Below, piece by piece: positions 1-8,564 of a stretch of DNA of 64,000 bases (positions are counted from its first letter, which is position 1; the number at the start of each line of letters is the position of its first letter). Location: assembly GCA_040219935.1 (NCBI GenBank), contig JAVJUA010000020.1, forward strand, positions 62,001 through 126,000, written 5' to 3'. Below the pieces are notes generated by a model. The model was not told the DNA's origin, made no database searches, and saw only the letters and a list, made by a program, of their open reading frames with translations. The stretch is from UBA7803 sp040219935. GTDB lineage: Bacteria > Pseudomonadota > Gammaproteobacteria > Pseudomonadales > Azotimanducaceae. The position numbers and the translations under genes are program-made.

Positions 1-388
1 CCTTGAAGACCGCCAGGTCGTGGCAGCACAGAAACGGCAGCCGCTCCCCGAGGAAGGTCTCCCAGCGCACGCGCGCCGCGACGGCGCGATAGTAGTCGGT
101 GCTGTTCAGGAAGACGTCCACCGGCGTGCGCTGCCACCACAGCCGCACCTGCCCTTCCCGGCGCAGCTCCGTCTGCAGGCGCGGGGAGCACTCCACGCCG
201 TCGGGCAGAGCCGCGATCACCGCATCGGCCGCGTCACTGCCGACGAACACGTTGACGTCGATGTCGATGGTGCCGCGGGCCCGGCCCGTGCACCAGGCGA
301 GCGCCAGCGCGCCGCCGAAGGCGTGCGGCAGGGCGGCGGCCGCCAGGCTCTGGTGGACGATGACGATCTTCTCCGGGAGGCCGGTCAT
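1..388 (-). CDS. Nucleotidyltransferase-like protein (AbiEii-like toxin candidate), partial
   Basis: The start ATG overlaps the stop of the upstream XRE gene in an ATGA, so the two are translationally coupled. About 129 residues are present and the gene continues off the left edge. The N-terminal part carries a GGALALAWC segment (residues about 25-33) followed by TIDIDVNVF (about 40-48). This G-G-x-A-L then D-x-D layout is typical of nucleotidyltransferase folds of the AbiEii/MNT type, with the two Asp as likely metal ligands. Known AbiEii proteins act as toxins beside a DNA-binding antitoxin, and the neighbour fits that. The toxin role is inferred: the C-terminal half is missing and the family assignment rests on a short motif. 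Confidence 0.6.
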   Translation of the reverse strand, partial: MTGLPEKIVIVHQSLAAAALPHAFGGALALAWCTGRARGTIDIDVNVFVGSDAADAVIAALPDGVECSPRLQTELRREGQVRLWWQRTPVDVFLNSTDYYRAVAARVRWETFLGERLPFLCCHDLAVFK

Positions 389-711
389 CCAAGACGCGGA
401 TGGCGCAGCCGCCGGGACACCCGGACCGGAAACTGCTCGGCGAGCCGCAGCACCTGCTCGAGCTCCTCGCCGCGGTCGAGACCGTCGCGCTCGCGAATTC
501 GCGGCGACAGCACGATGTCGGCTCCGTAACCACAGGCTTCCAGCAGGCGCAGGAAAGTGGCGGCGCCCGGCGTCTTGGCCCCTTTCTCGTAGGCGGCGAT
601 GGTGGGGTGAGAAGTGCCGGCGCGGGCCGCGAGCTCGCGCAGCGACAGCCCTGCATCGAGCCGCGCACGGCGCAGCGTGGCCGCTACCCGCTCATGATCG
701 TCCGTCATCAT
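385..711 (-). CDS. XRE-family helix-turn-helix regulator (antitoxin candidate)
   Basis: This 108-residue protein has a Cro/C1-type HTH at about residues 8-62, including the segments LSLRELAARAGTS and PTIAAYEKGAKTPGAATFLRLL. The C-terminal 40 residues are charged and could contact a partner. Two adjacent ATGs (711 and 708) are possible starts. Its last codons overlap the start of the nucleotidyltransferase gene, and a 7-bp inverted repeat lies just upstream. That is the usual layout of an autoregulated type II or type IV toxin-antitoxin operon. The HTH call is firm; the antitoxin role is inference. Confidence 0.75.
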   Translation of the reverse strand: MMTDDHERVAATLRRARLDAGLSLRELAARAGTSHPTIAAYEKGAKTPGAATFLRLLEACGYGADIVLSPRIRERDGLDRGEELEQVLRLAEQFPVRVSRRLRHPRLG

Positions 712-730
712 GCCCGGCAGAATAACACTC

Positions 731-750
731 TGGTATCTGATTGGATACCA
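731..750. promoter_or_regulatory. Palindrome upstream of the XRE gene, candidate operator
   Basis: TGGTATC (731-737) and GATACCA (744-750) form a perfect 7-bp inverted repeat around a 6-base spacer. It lies 20 bases upstream of the XRE start, in the 50-base gap after the deacylase stop. It is AT-richer than its surroundings, and the position suits an autoregulatory operator. Confidence 0.5.
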
Positions 751-761
751 TTCTGTCGCCG

Positions 762-2522
<1,761 letters not shown>

Positions 2523-2673
2523 GCCTGCCCCCTCGATGCGCCCCGCCGGCATGGTAACGCGACGCCGCGCCCACTGGCCAACGGCTGCCGTGGACCCGCC
2601 GGCATCCCTAGTTCATGTGATATCGGAGGCTGCGGGATAACCCGATACTGGGTCGAAACGGAGTGCCCTGGAA

Positions 2674-3090
2674 ATGTATCTGCTGCTTCTAGGATGGCTG
2701 ATCGCGCAGGCGCCGGTGGCCGCAGCGACGGCACCGTCGCAGCTGCCGTCTGAAGAGCGGACCGTGCTCGATGCCCGCACCCCCTACTTCACCGTGGAGT
2801 CCCGGGTATCGGTGGGGAACCGAGGCGAAGAGTGGCTCGACGTGAGCGTCCCGGCGTCCTGCGGCGAACGTGCCTGGCTGTTCGATCGTGCGGAGCTGGT
2901 GGTCACGCGGAATCGCTTCGGCGACGTACAGTTCGTGGGCCTGCCGAGCCCCGGCTGCGTGCAGTGTGCGCCGGTGCATCTGCGCTGGTTTCACGAGCCC
3001 ACCGGGTACCTGTCATTCGAAGTCAATGTCTATCGACGTCTGGAGCTGGTCTCATGTACCGAAGAATCTTCGCGGCCTGCCCGCGGCTGA
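2674..3090 (+). CDS. Small secreted protein of unknown function
   Basis: This 138-residue protein begins with a hydrophobic leader (YLLLLGWLIAQAPVAAATA) that looks like a Sec signal peptide. The mature part is about 115 residues, contains four Cys (two in the segment PGCVQCAP) and appears beta-rich. I recognise no family. It is the first gene of a four-gene run of exported proteins; its last 37 bases overlap the next gene in another frame. A GGAG lies about 10 bases before the ATG. A role linked to the barrel and caspase downstream is only suggested by position. Confidence 0.6.
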   Translation: MYLLLLGWLIAQAPVAAATAPSQLPSEERTVLDARTPYFTVESRVSVGNRGEEWLDVSVPASCGERAWLFDRAELVVTRNRFGDVQFVGLPSPGCVQCAPVHLRWFHEPTGYLSFEVNVYRRLELVSCTEESSRPARG

Positions 3091-4325
3091 CCGCCACGGG
3101 GAGTGCTCTGCTGCTGGGCGCCATCGGCATCGGGCCACCGGCTCATGCGGCAAACCCCGAACTTCAGGCCTTCTTCTTCGACGTCTGCGCGAGCCCGTCG
3201 GGCCTGCTGGCGACCCGCTGCGCCGAGACGGTCGACGGTCTGGGCAATCTGTCCTCGGACAGCGAATCGTCGCTGAACCCGAGCCAGACGCTCAGCGCGG
3301 CCAGCGCCGCTCGCGCCACCGCCCGGGTACGCGGCCGCGAAGCGCGCGAGCGGGGCGAGGGCGCCCACGGCCATGGAGAGGCCTCCGGCAGCAGTGACGC
3401 CGCCCTCGACCTTGGCCCGTTCAGCCTGCTTGTGAATGGACGCTTCCTCAGTGAGGAGCAATCGCGGCGCGTCGATGTCGACGCCGAACGCGGCTACCGG
3501 CTCGACGCCTGGGGAGCCCAGCTCGGCGTCGACCGCCGTTTCGGTCCGGGCTTCGTGGCCGGTGCCATGGTGACCTGGGAGACGTCCGAGCTGGAGTACG
3601 ACCGGGAGCGCCCCGGCACGGCGTTCACGCCGGTGGGCCGCGCCGGAACCGTCGATCAGGACAGCCTGGGCGCGGCCGTGTTCGCCAACTGGCAGCTCGG
3701 CCCGCGCGGGTATCTCGATCTCAGCGCCGGCTACATCGACAGCGATTACACCGTGCAGCGCAATGCCGTGTTCCAGGAGTCCACCCGGCAGACACCGCAG
3801 ACTCTGGTGCAGACCCGCGCGAGTCCAGGCGGCGACGAGACCTGGGCCGCCCTGGCACTCGGTTATGCCGCCACGGTCGATGCCTGGAACGTCAGCCCGT
3901 TCCTCGGCCTTACCTACAGCCGTGCCCGGGTGGACGGTTACGACGAGCGCGACCTGTCCGGATCGGGGCTGGCGCTCAGCGTCGACGGCATCACGGCAAA
4001 GTCGCTGCTCGGCCAGGCAGGGGTGCGGATCAGTCGTCCGCTTTCGCGCCCGGGCTACGTGCTGTTGCCGCAGGTCAGCCTGGAGTACGTGCGCGAGTTC
4101 GAACGTGACGCCGTGACCTCACGCAGCGCCTTTCAGCTCGATCAGGCAGGCAACCGCCTGAGTCTCGAAGGCGATCGTCGTGACGGCGACTTCTTCGATG
4201 TCGGTCTGGGCCTGGTGGTGTTGCTGCCCAACGGCTGGATGCCATTCCTCGAGTGGCAGACGACGCTGGGGCACGACGACATGGACCGCGACCGTATAGC
4301 CGTCGGCCTGCGGGTGGAGCTGTGA
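3054..4325 (+). CDS. Autotransporter-type outer-membrane beta-barrel protein without passenger
   Basis: The protein has 423 residues with a signal peptide ending about AHA-A (residues 31-33). A low-complexity Ser/Ala/His-rich linker runs to about 120. The remaining 300 residues show alternating beta-strands such as FGPGFVAGAMVTWETS and LDLSAGYIDSDYTV, typical of the autotransporter barrel family. The protein ends in RVEL, so the terminal residue is not the usual Phe/Trp. There is no long passenger domain, so it resembles free-standing barrels rather than a classical type Va autotransporter. It overlaps the previous gene by 37 bases and the next by one base (TGATG), indicating one operon. Confidence 0.75.
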   Translation: MYRRIFAACPRLTATGSALLLGAIGIGPPAHAANPELQAFFFDVCASPSGLLATRCAETVDGLGNLSSDSESSLNPSQTLSAASAARATARVRGREARERGEGAHGHGEASGSSDAALDLGPFSLLVNGRFLSEEQSRRVDVDAERGYRLDAWGAQLGVDRRFGPGFVAGAMVTWETSELEYDRERPGTAFTPVGRAGTVDQDSLGAAVFANWQLGPRGYLDLSAGYIDSDYTVQRNAVFQESTRQTPQTLVQTRASPGGDETWAALALGYAATVDAWNVSPFLGLTYSRARVDGYDERDLSGSGLALSVDGITAKSLLGQAGVRISRPLSRPGYVLLPQVSLEYVREFERDAVTSRSAFQLDQAGNRLSLEGDRRDGDFFDVGLGLVVLLPNGWMPFLEWQTTLGHDDMDRDRIAVGLRVEL

Positions 4326-5440
4326 TGCGCCCGCTGCGCGCCGGGCTCGCCACGCTTGCGCTGGCCTTGGTGGTGGGTTGCCAGGCCATCGCACCGGCGC
4401 TGACCTCGCTGATGATGGCGTTCGGTCAGGATCTGCTGGCCGCGACCGCCGTCAACTACAGCCCCCGGTACGCGGTCGAGCTCGAGAACCTGCTCGCGGT
4501 GATGGCACGTCAAGCCACCGGCCTCGAGTTCCAGAGCCAGCTCGCTCAGGCCGGCTACCAGCCCCCGCCGCCGAGCTACGCGCAAACCCAGCCGCCAGCC
4601 GGATACGGTCAGTACGGAGACTATCAGCAGGGCGGCTACCAGCAGGGTGGGTATCCGCAGGGCGGCTACCAGGAACCCTACCCGGGGCAGCCCGCAACGC
4701 AGGATCCGTACGGCGCGCCGCAGGCGGGCTACGGACAGGCCACATATCAGGATCCCTATGCCGTGCAGCAGGCGGACTACGGGGTGACCGGATATCAGGA
4801 TCCCTATGCGCTGCAGGCGGGTGGCTATCGGACGCGCTCGGCCGACGCTCTGCCACCGGTCTCCCTGGGCGTAGCTCTGCTCGCTCAGCGAGCCGGCTCG
4901 ACGCAGCTCGAGGCGATCAGCGATGGCGATACGCTGCGCGATGGCCGCGGCGACCCGAGCCGCGGCGACCTGCTGCGCGTGCACCTTCAGGCGAACTGCG
5001 CCTGCTACGTTTACGTCATCGGCATCGACGCCACGGGTTACGTCGCGCGGATTTTTCCTGATCCTGACGAGGCGCTGACCAATCCGGTGCAACCGGGCGT
5101 CAATTACCTGATGCCGGGCGGCAGTCAGTGGTGGGCGCTGGACGACCACCGCGGCATCGAGCAGATCTACTTCGTTGCCGCCCGCGAGCCGCGTCCCGAC
5201 CTCGAAGCAGCGGTGGCGCAGCTTGCCGGTCAGCCCCGGCAGTTGAGCGCGGCCGAGTACCGCCCGGTTCGGGAACCGGCCGTGGTGCCTGTCACCCGCG
5301 GGCTGGTCAAGGTCGAAGCGCCGGCACCGGTGGCCGTTCCCATGAGCGGCACCGCACCCGCCGTGGTCACGCCGACCATCTTCACCAGCGGCGATGCCGC
5401 CAACGACGTGGTCATCACCCGCTGGTTTCATCACGAGTGA
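4325..5440 (+). CDS. DUF4384 lipoprotein with Gln/Gly/Tyr repeats
   Basis: This 371-residue protein has a lipoprotein signal with lipobox VVGC (Cys19). Residues about 78-170 are a Pro/Gln/Gly/Tyr-rich stalk with QQGGY-type pentads and three 16-residue repeats. Residues about 195-290 match the DUF4384 pattern: GDLLRVHLQANCACYVYVIG, then RIFPDPDEA and a PGG turn before an aromatic stretch. DUF4384 domains often accompany caspase-like or kinase-like surface proteins, and the next gene is a caspase. A segment TRGLVKVEAPAP near residue 324 reappears in that caspase (TRGLVKVSVPAP). The start ATG overlaps the barrel gene stop. The likely location is lipid-anchored at the envelope. Confidence 0.75.
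   Translation: MRPLRAGLATLALALVVGCQAIAPALTSLMMAFGQDLLAATAVNYSPRYAVELENLLAVMARQATGLEFQSQLAQAGYQPPPPSYAQTQPPAGYGQYGDYQQGGYQQGGYPQGGYQEPYPGQPATQDPYGAPQAGYGQATYQDPYAVQQADYGVTGYQDPYALQAGGYRTRSADALPPVSLGVALLAQRAGSTQLEAISDGDTLRDGRGDPSRGDLLRVHLQANCACYVYVIGIDATGYVARIFPDPDEALTNPVQPGVNYLMPGGSQWWALDDHRGIEQIYFVAAREPRPDLEAAVAQLAGQPRQLSAAEYRPVREPAVVPVTRGLVKVEAPAPVAVPMSGTAPAVVTPTIFTSGDAANDVVITRWFHHE
4694..4834 (+). repeat. Three tandem 48-base repeats encoding a 16-residue QDPY/GY unit
   Basis: Three consecutive units start at about 4694, 4742 and 4790. Each encodes a 16-residue block (the last about 15) with QDPY near its start and a GY or DY near its end. At DNA level units two and three share the string atatcaggatccctatgc. 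A shorter run of QGGY pentads lies just upstream (about 4625-4669). Such repeats can vary in number by slippage. Confidence 0.7.
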
Positions 5441-5450
5441 CCGGGCGGTC

Positions 5451-7415
5451 GTGAAAGCGTCGTCAGGCGTCCGTACCGGCAGCGTCGTCTGCACCGTCGC
5501 ACTGCTGCTCAGCGCCGGTGTCGGGGCGATAGCCGGCGCGCCGGCGGGCGACGATCTGCTGATCGTCGATTGCGCGCTGCCCGGCCAGATCCGTCAGCTC
5601 GGCCGGTCGACGACGTATGTCGCGCCACGGCAGCCGCAACGCACCACCGCGCTCGACTGCCGGATTCGCGGCGGCGAGTACGTGGTGCACGATCGCGCCA
5701 GCCTCAAGACCTCGCTCGCCGTCTGGCTGGAAACGGCTCAGAGCGGCGATGCGGAGGCGCAGACCATGGTGGGCGAGATCTTCGAGCGTGGTCTGGGCGC
5801 CAGCCCCGACTACCAGGCCGCCGCGCTCTGGTACCGGCGCGCTGCCGAGGCCGGCTCCACCCGGGCGCAGGTCAATCTCGGTCACCTCTACGAAAAGGGC
5901 CTCGGCGTTCCGGCGGACCCGGCGGAGGCCCTGCGCTGGTATCGGCTCGCGGCCGGCCTGCCGCAGGCCATCGAGCTGGAAACGGTACCGGACGTAGCGC
6001 CGCTGCTCGCGGCGCGTGATCGCGCCATCGCCGAGCTGCGCCAGCAGATCGGCGCCCTCGAGCAGCAGGCGGCCGAACTCGAGGCAGAGCTGGCGCGCGC
6101 CAGGCAGGCGCTGGACGAGGCTCGCCAGGCTACCGGCAACGCCCAGGTCAGCGACCAGCGCGCGGCCAGCCTCGAGCAAGCGCTGGCGCGCTCGGTGGCG
6201 GCGCTGCGCGACCGCGAAGCCGAGCTGGCGGCGCGTTCCCTCGAGTTCGCCGAGCGGCTGGCCGCGGTGCAGGCGGCTCGCGAGCCGGCGCAGGCTCCGG
6301 CACCGCTCACCCCGGTCGTGGTGCCTGCTGCCGGGTTGCTGGCCGGTCCGGACATCGTCCTGATCGAGCCGGTGCTCGGCGCGACCCGCGGGCTGGTGAA
6401 GGTGAGCGTCCCGGCGCCGGCGGAGCTGCAGCGCGTAGTCGGTCGGGTCGCGGCGCCAGCCGGCGTGTTGAGCGTGACCGTGAACGGCGAGCCGGTCGAG
6501 GTCAACCCTGCCGGCGTGTTCATGACGGAGGTGCGCGTCCGTGGCGCGCAGGCAGACGTGGCGGTTACCGCCATCGATCAGCAGGGCAAGCGCGCCGATC
6601 TGAATTTCGCCCTCGCCAGACAGGCGCCCGCCGAAGCGCCTGCCGTCGCAGCGACGACGCCCCTCGCGCCGCTGCCGGGCAGCAGCTACGCGCTGCTGAT
6701 CGGCAACGACGACTATGTCCACCTGCCGCGGCTGAACACGCCCATCGCCGATGTCGACCGCATCGCCGCCGTGCTGAGCGGCCGCTACGGCTTCCAGGTG
6801 CGCACCCTGCACAACGCCACCCGCTACGACACCCTCTCGGCGCTGAACGATCTACGCGGCCGGTTGACGTCGGACGATCGCCTGCTGCTCTACTACGCCG
6901 GCCACGGCGAGCTCGATGAAGCCAACATGCGCGGTCACTGGCTGCCCGTGGATGCCGAGCCCGACAACACCGCCAATTGGCTGTCCAACGTCGACATCAC
7001 CGACATCCTCAACGTCATCCGCGCCCGGCAGGTGCTGCTGGTGGTGGACTCCTGCTACTCCGGCACCCTCACGCGCTCGAGCCTCACCCGGCTCGAAGTG
7101 GGGCTGAAGCCGGAGGAGCAGGCGACCTGGCTCAAGCTCATGGCCAGCAAGCGGGCGCGCGTGGTGCTGACCTCCGGCGGGCTGGCGCCCGTGCTCGACT
7201 TCGGTGGCGGCGCCCACTCGGTCTTTGCGCGCAGCTTCATCGAGGCGCTGGAAGCGAACGCCGACGTGCTGCTCGGCAGGTCGCTGTACCAGGCCGTCGC
7301 CGCCCGTGTCGCCCATGCCGCCGCCGGCTTCGACTTCGAGCAGATACCGCAATACGCGCCGATCAGCCGTGCGGGGCACGAGTCGGGCGATTTCATCCTG
7401 CAGCCGAGACTCTGA
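5451..7415 (+). CDS. Exported caspase-like (peptidase C14) protein with Sel1 repeats
   Basis: Starting at the GTG, the protein has 654 residues. It has a signal peptide (to about residue 30), two Sel1-like repeats (about 90-168, e.g. AALWYRRAAEAGSTRAQVNL), a coiled coil (about 185-275), an Ig-like segment (about 300-390) and a caspase p20-type domain (about 410-650). The catalytic His is in YYAGHGE (His485) and the catalytic Cys in VVDSCYSG (Cys535); both are intact. Family enzymes cleave after Arg/Lys or Asp, and the specificity here is unknown. The upstream lipoprotein stop is 11 bases away, so they are probably co-transcribed. Export is unusual, because most bacterial metacaspases studied are cytoplasmic. 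The signal peptide is predicted by eye. Confidence 0.8.
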   Translation: MKASSGVRTGSVVCTVALLLSAGVGAIAGAPAGDDLLIVDCALPGQIRQLGRSTTYVAPRQPQRTTALDCRIRGGEYVVHDRASLKTSLAVWLETAQSGDAEAQTMVGEIFERGLGASPDYQAAALWYRRAAEAGSTRAQVNLGHLYEKGLGVPADPAEALRWYRLAAGLPQAIELETVPDVAPLLAARDRAIAELRQQIGALEQQAAELEAELARARQALDEARQATGNAQVSDQRAASLEQALARSVAALRDREAELAARSLEFAERLAAVQAAREPAQAPAPLTPVVVPAAGLLAGPDIVLIEPVLGATRGLVKVSVPAPAELQRVVGRVAAPAGVLSVTVNGEPVEVNPAGVFMTEVRVRGAQADVAVTAIDQQGKRADLNFALARQAPAEAPAVAATTPLAPLPGSSYALLIGNDDYVHLPRLNTPIADVDRIAAVLSGRYGFQVRTLHNATRYDTLSALNDLRGRLTSDDRLLLYYAGHGELDEANMRGHWLPVDAEPDNTANWLSNVDITDILNVIRARQVLLVVDSCYSGTLTRSSLTRLEVGLKPEEQATWLKLMASKRARVVLTSGGLAPVLDFGGGAHSVFARSFIEALEANADVLLGRSLYQAVAARVAHAAAGFDFEQIPQYAPISRAGHESGDFILQPRL

Positions 7416-7422
7416 ACGGGGC

Positions 7423-7453
7423 GTCTGCGCCGGGCAAGCCGACATCCGCAGAC
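7423..7453. terminator. Inverted repeat between convergent genes, possible bidirectional terminator
   Basis: GTCTGCG (7423-7429) pairs perfectly with CGCAGAC (7447-7453) across a 17-base loop, in the 61-base gap between the convergent caspase and spike-like genes. No T tract follows on either strand, so termination is only suggested by position. Confidence 0.3.
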
Positions 7454-7476
7454 GGGCATTCCGAAAGCACGAACCA

Positions 7477-8400
7477 TCACGGTTGCTGGGGAGCCGTCGG
7501 CTTCCGGGGCGCGGGATGACTGTGTGAGCCAGCGCTGCCGCCGGTGAGCGGCTGGCTGCTGTGGGCAATGCCGCCCGGGCCGATCGTGACGAAATGGCTG
7601 CCGGCCTTCAGGGTGATGCGTGAGGCGGCCTCGATCACCACCTCACCGCCTGCCTTCAGGCCGATGTCCTGGCCCGCCGCCAGCGAAGCGCTGACGCCGA
7701 CCTTTTCGAGCACGTGACGCCCTACCGTGATGTGCCGATCGGTCTTCACCTCTTCCATGCTGTCCTTGCCGACGATGTGATGCGCATCGTCCATCACCTC
7801 GCGGTAGGCCGACTGCATGACGGTCACGTGATGTTCTCCGTCGATGCGCTCCACCCGGTCACCGCCCGCAGCCTGCTGCTCCAGCGCGCGAATGGTGATC
7901 ATCTGGCGCAGGGCGGTCTCCTCGGCCGCTGCGCTCAGCATCGCCAGCTGCCGGCTCATCTCGGCCACCACCGGGTCAGTGCTTTCGACCGCCACCGGCG
8001 GCGGCGGGCACTGCGTCAGCGTGCCATCCGCCCGGTAACACGCACTGCGGCGCAACGTGGCGCGGCCGGCCACCGCCGCGTGATCTGACAGGGCACGACG
8101 CACCAGGTCGACGGCGGACGTGGTCGTCATGCGATAACGCATCGTCAGCGTTCGCTCGACGGCCTGCGGCGTGAAGTCGGCGGCGATCAGCACCCTGGCG
8201 ACGGCCGGCGCCTCCCGGATGCCGGCACGCCCCAGCAGGTCGGCAGCCTGATCGGGCGTCGCAGCCTGCTGCCGCAGCAGCAGCGCCGAGTTCGGCTCAG
8301 CGGGTATGGCCGGCGCGGCGTACACGATCAGCGCAGTCAGCAGTGTGAGCAAGGTCGATGGCCGACGAGTGCGGGCGGTTCGGCTGATCCGGTTCGACAT
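7477..8400 (-). CDS. Exported protein with gp5/VgrG-spike-like C-terminal domain
   Basis: This 307-residue protein has a signal peptide ending near AIPA (residue 34). Residues about 36-135 form a helical module that ends in a Cys-x9-CPPPP motif; the same module occurs in the lipase at 12823-14301. Residues about 180-282 read like the VgrG/gp5 C-terminal beta-helix and DUF2345 region: short repeats (HHVTVMQSAYREVMDDAHHIV, then KTDRHITVGRHVLEKV), then GGEVVIEAASRITLKAGSHF and IGPGGI. In phage tails and type VI secretion this forms the piercing spike and is not Sec-exported. The start at 8400 has a GGGGAGAA ribosome site. It is divergent from the hub-like gene. The spike resemblance is strong by eye; the function is inferred. 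Confidence 0.7.
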   Translation of the reverse strand: MSNRISRTARTRRPSTLLTLLTALIVYAAPAIPAEPNSALLLRQQAATPDQAADLLGRAGIREAPAVARVLIAADFTPQAVERTLTMRYRMTTTSAVDLVRRALSDHAAVAGRATLRRSACYRADGTLTQCPPPPVAVESTDPVVAEMSRQLAMLSAAAEETALRQMITIRALEQQAAGGDRVERIDGEHHVTVMQSAYREVMDDAHHIVGKDSMEEVKTDRHITVGRHVLEKVGVSASLAAGQDIGLKAGGEVVIEAASRITLKAGSHFVTIGPGGIAHSSQPLTGGSAGSHSHPAPRKPTAPQQP

Positions 8401-8564
8401 GGCGGTTTCTCCCCACGTTCTGGTTGTGCGTCCGCTGATGCTAGGCATGCTCCGTGCTCGCCGGAATCGCCAGAATAGGGGGTGCGCCGCCTCTCGCGTT
8501 CGCGGGATGGGCGGGAGCCCGAGCATGGCGCATGCTGAGAATGGTCCATCAGGAGGATGATGCG
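8401..8564. promoter_or_regulatory. Divergent promoter region between spike-like and hub-like genes
   Basis: This 164-base gap separates two divergently transcribed exported proteins, so it must hold both promoters. The right side has AGGAGG at 8551-8556, eight bases before the GTG start of the hub-like gene; this decides that start over several upstream in-frame ATGs. I see no convincing -35/-10 pair. Confidence 0.45.
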
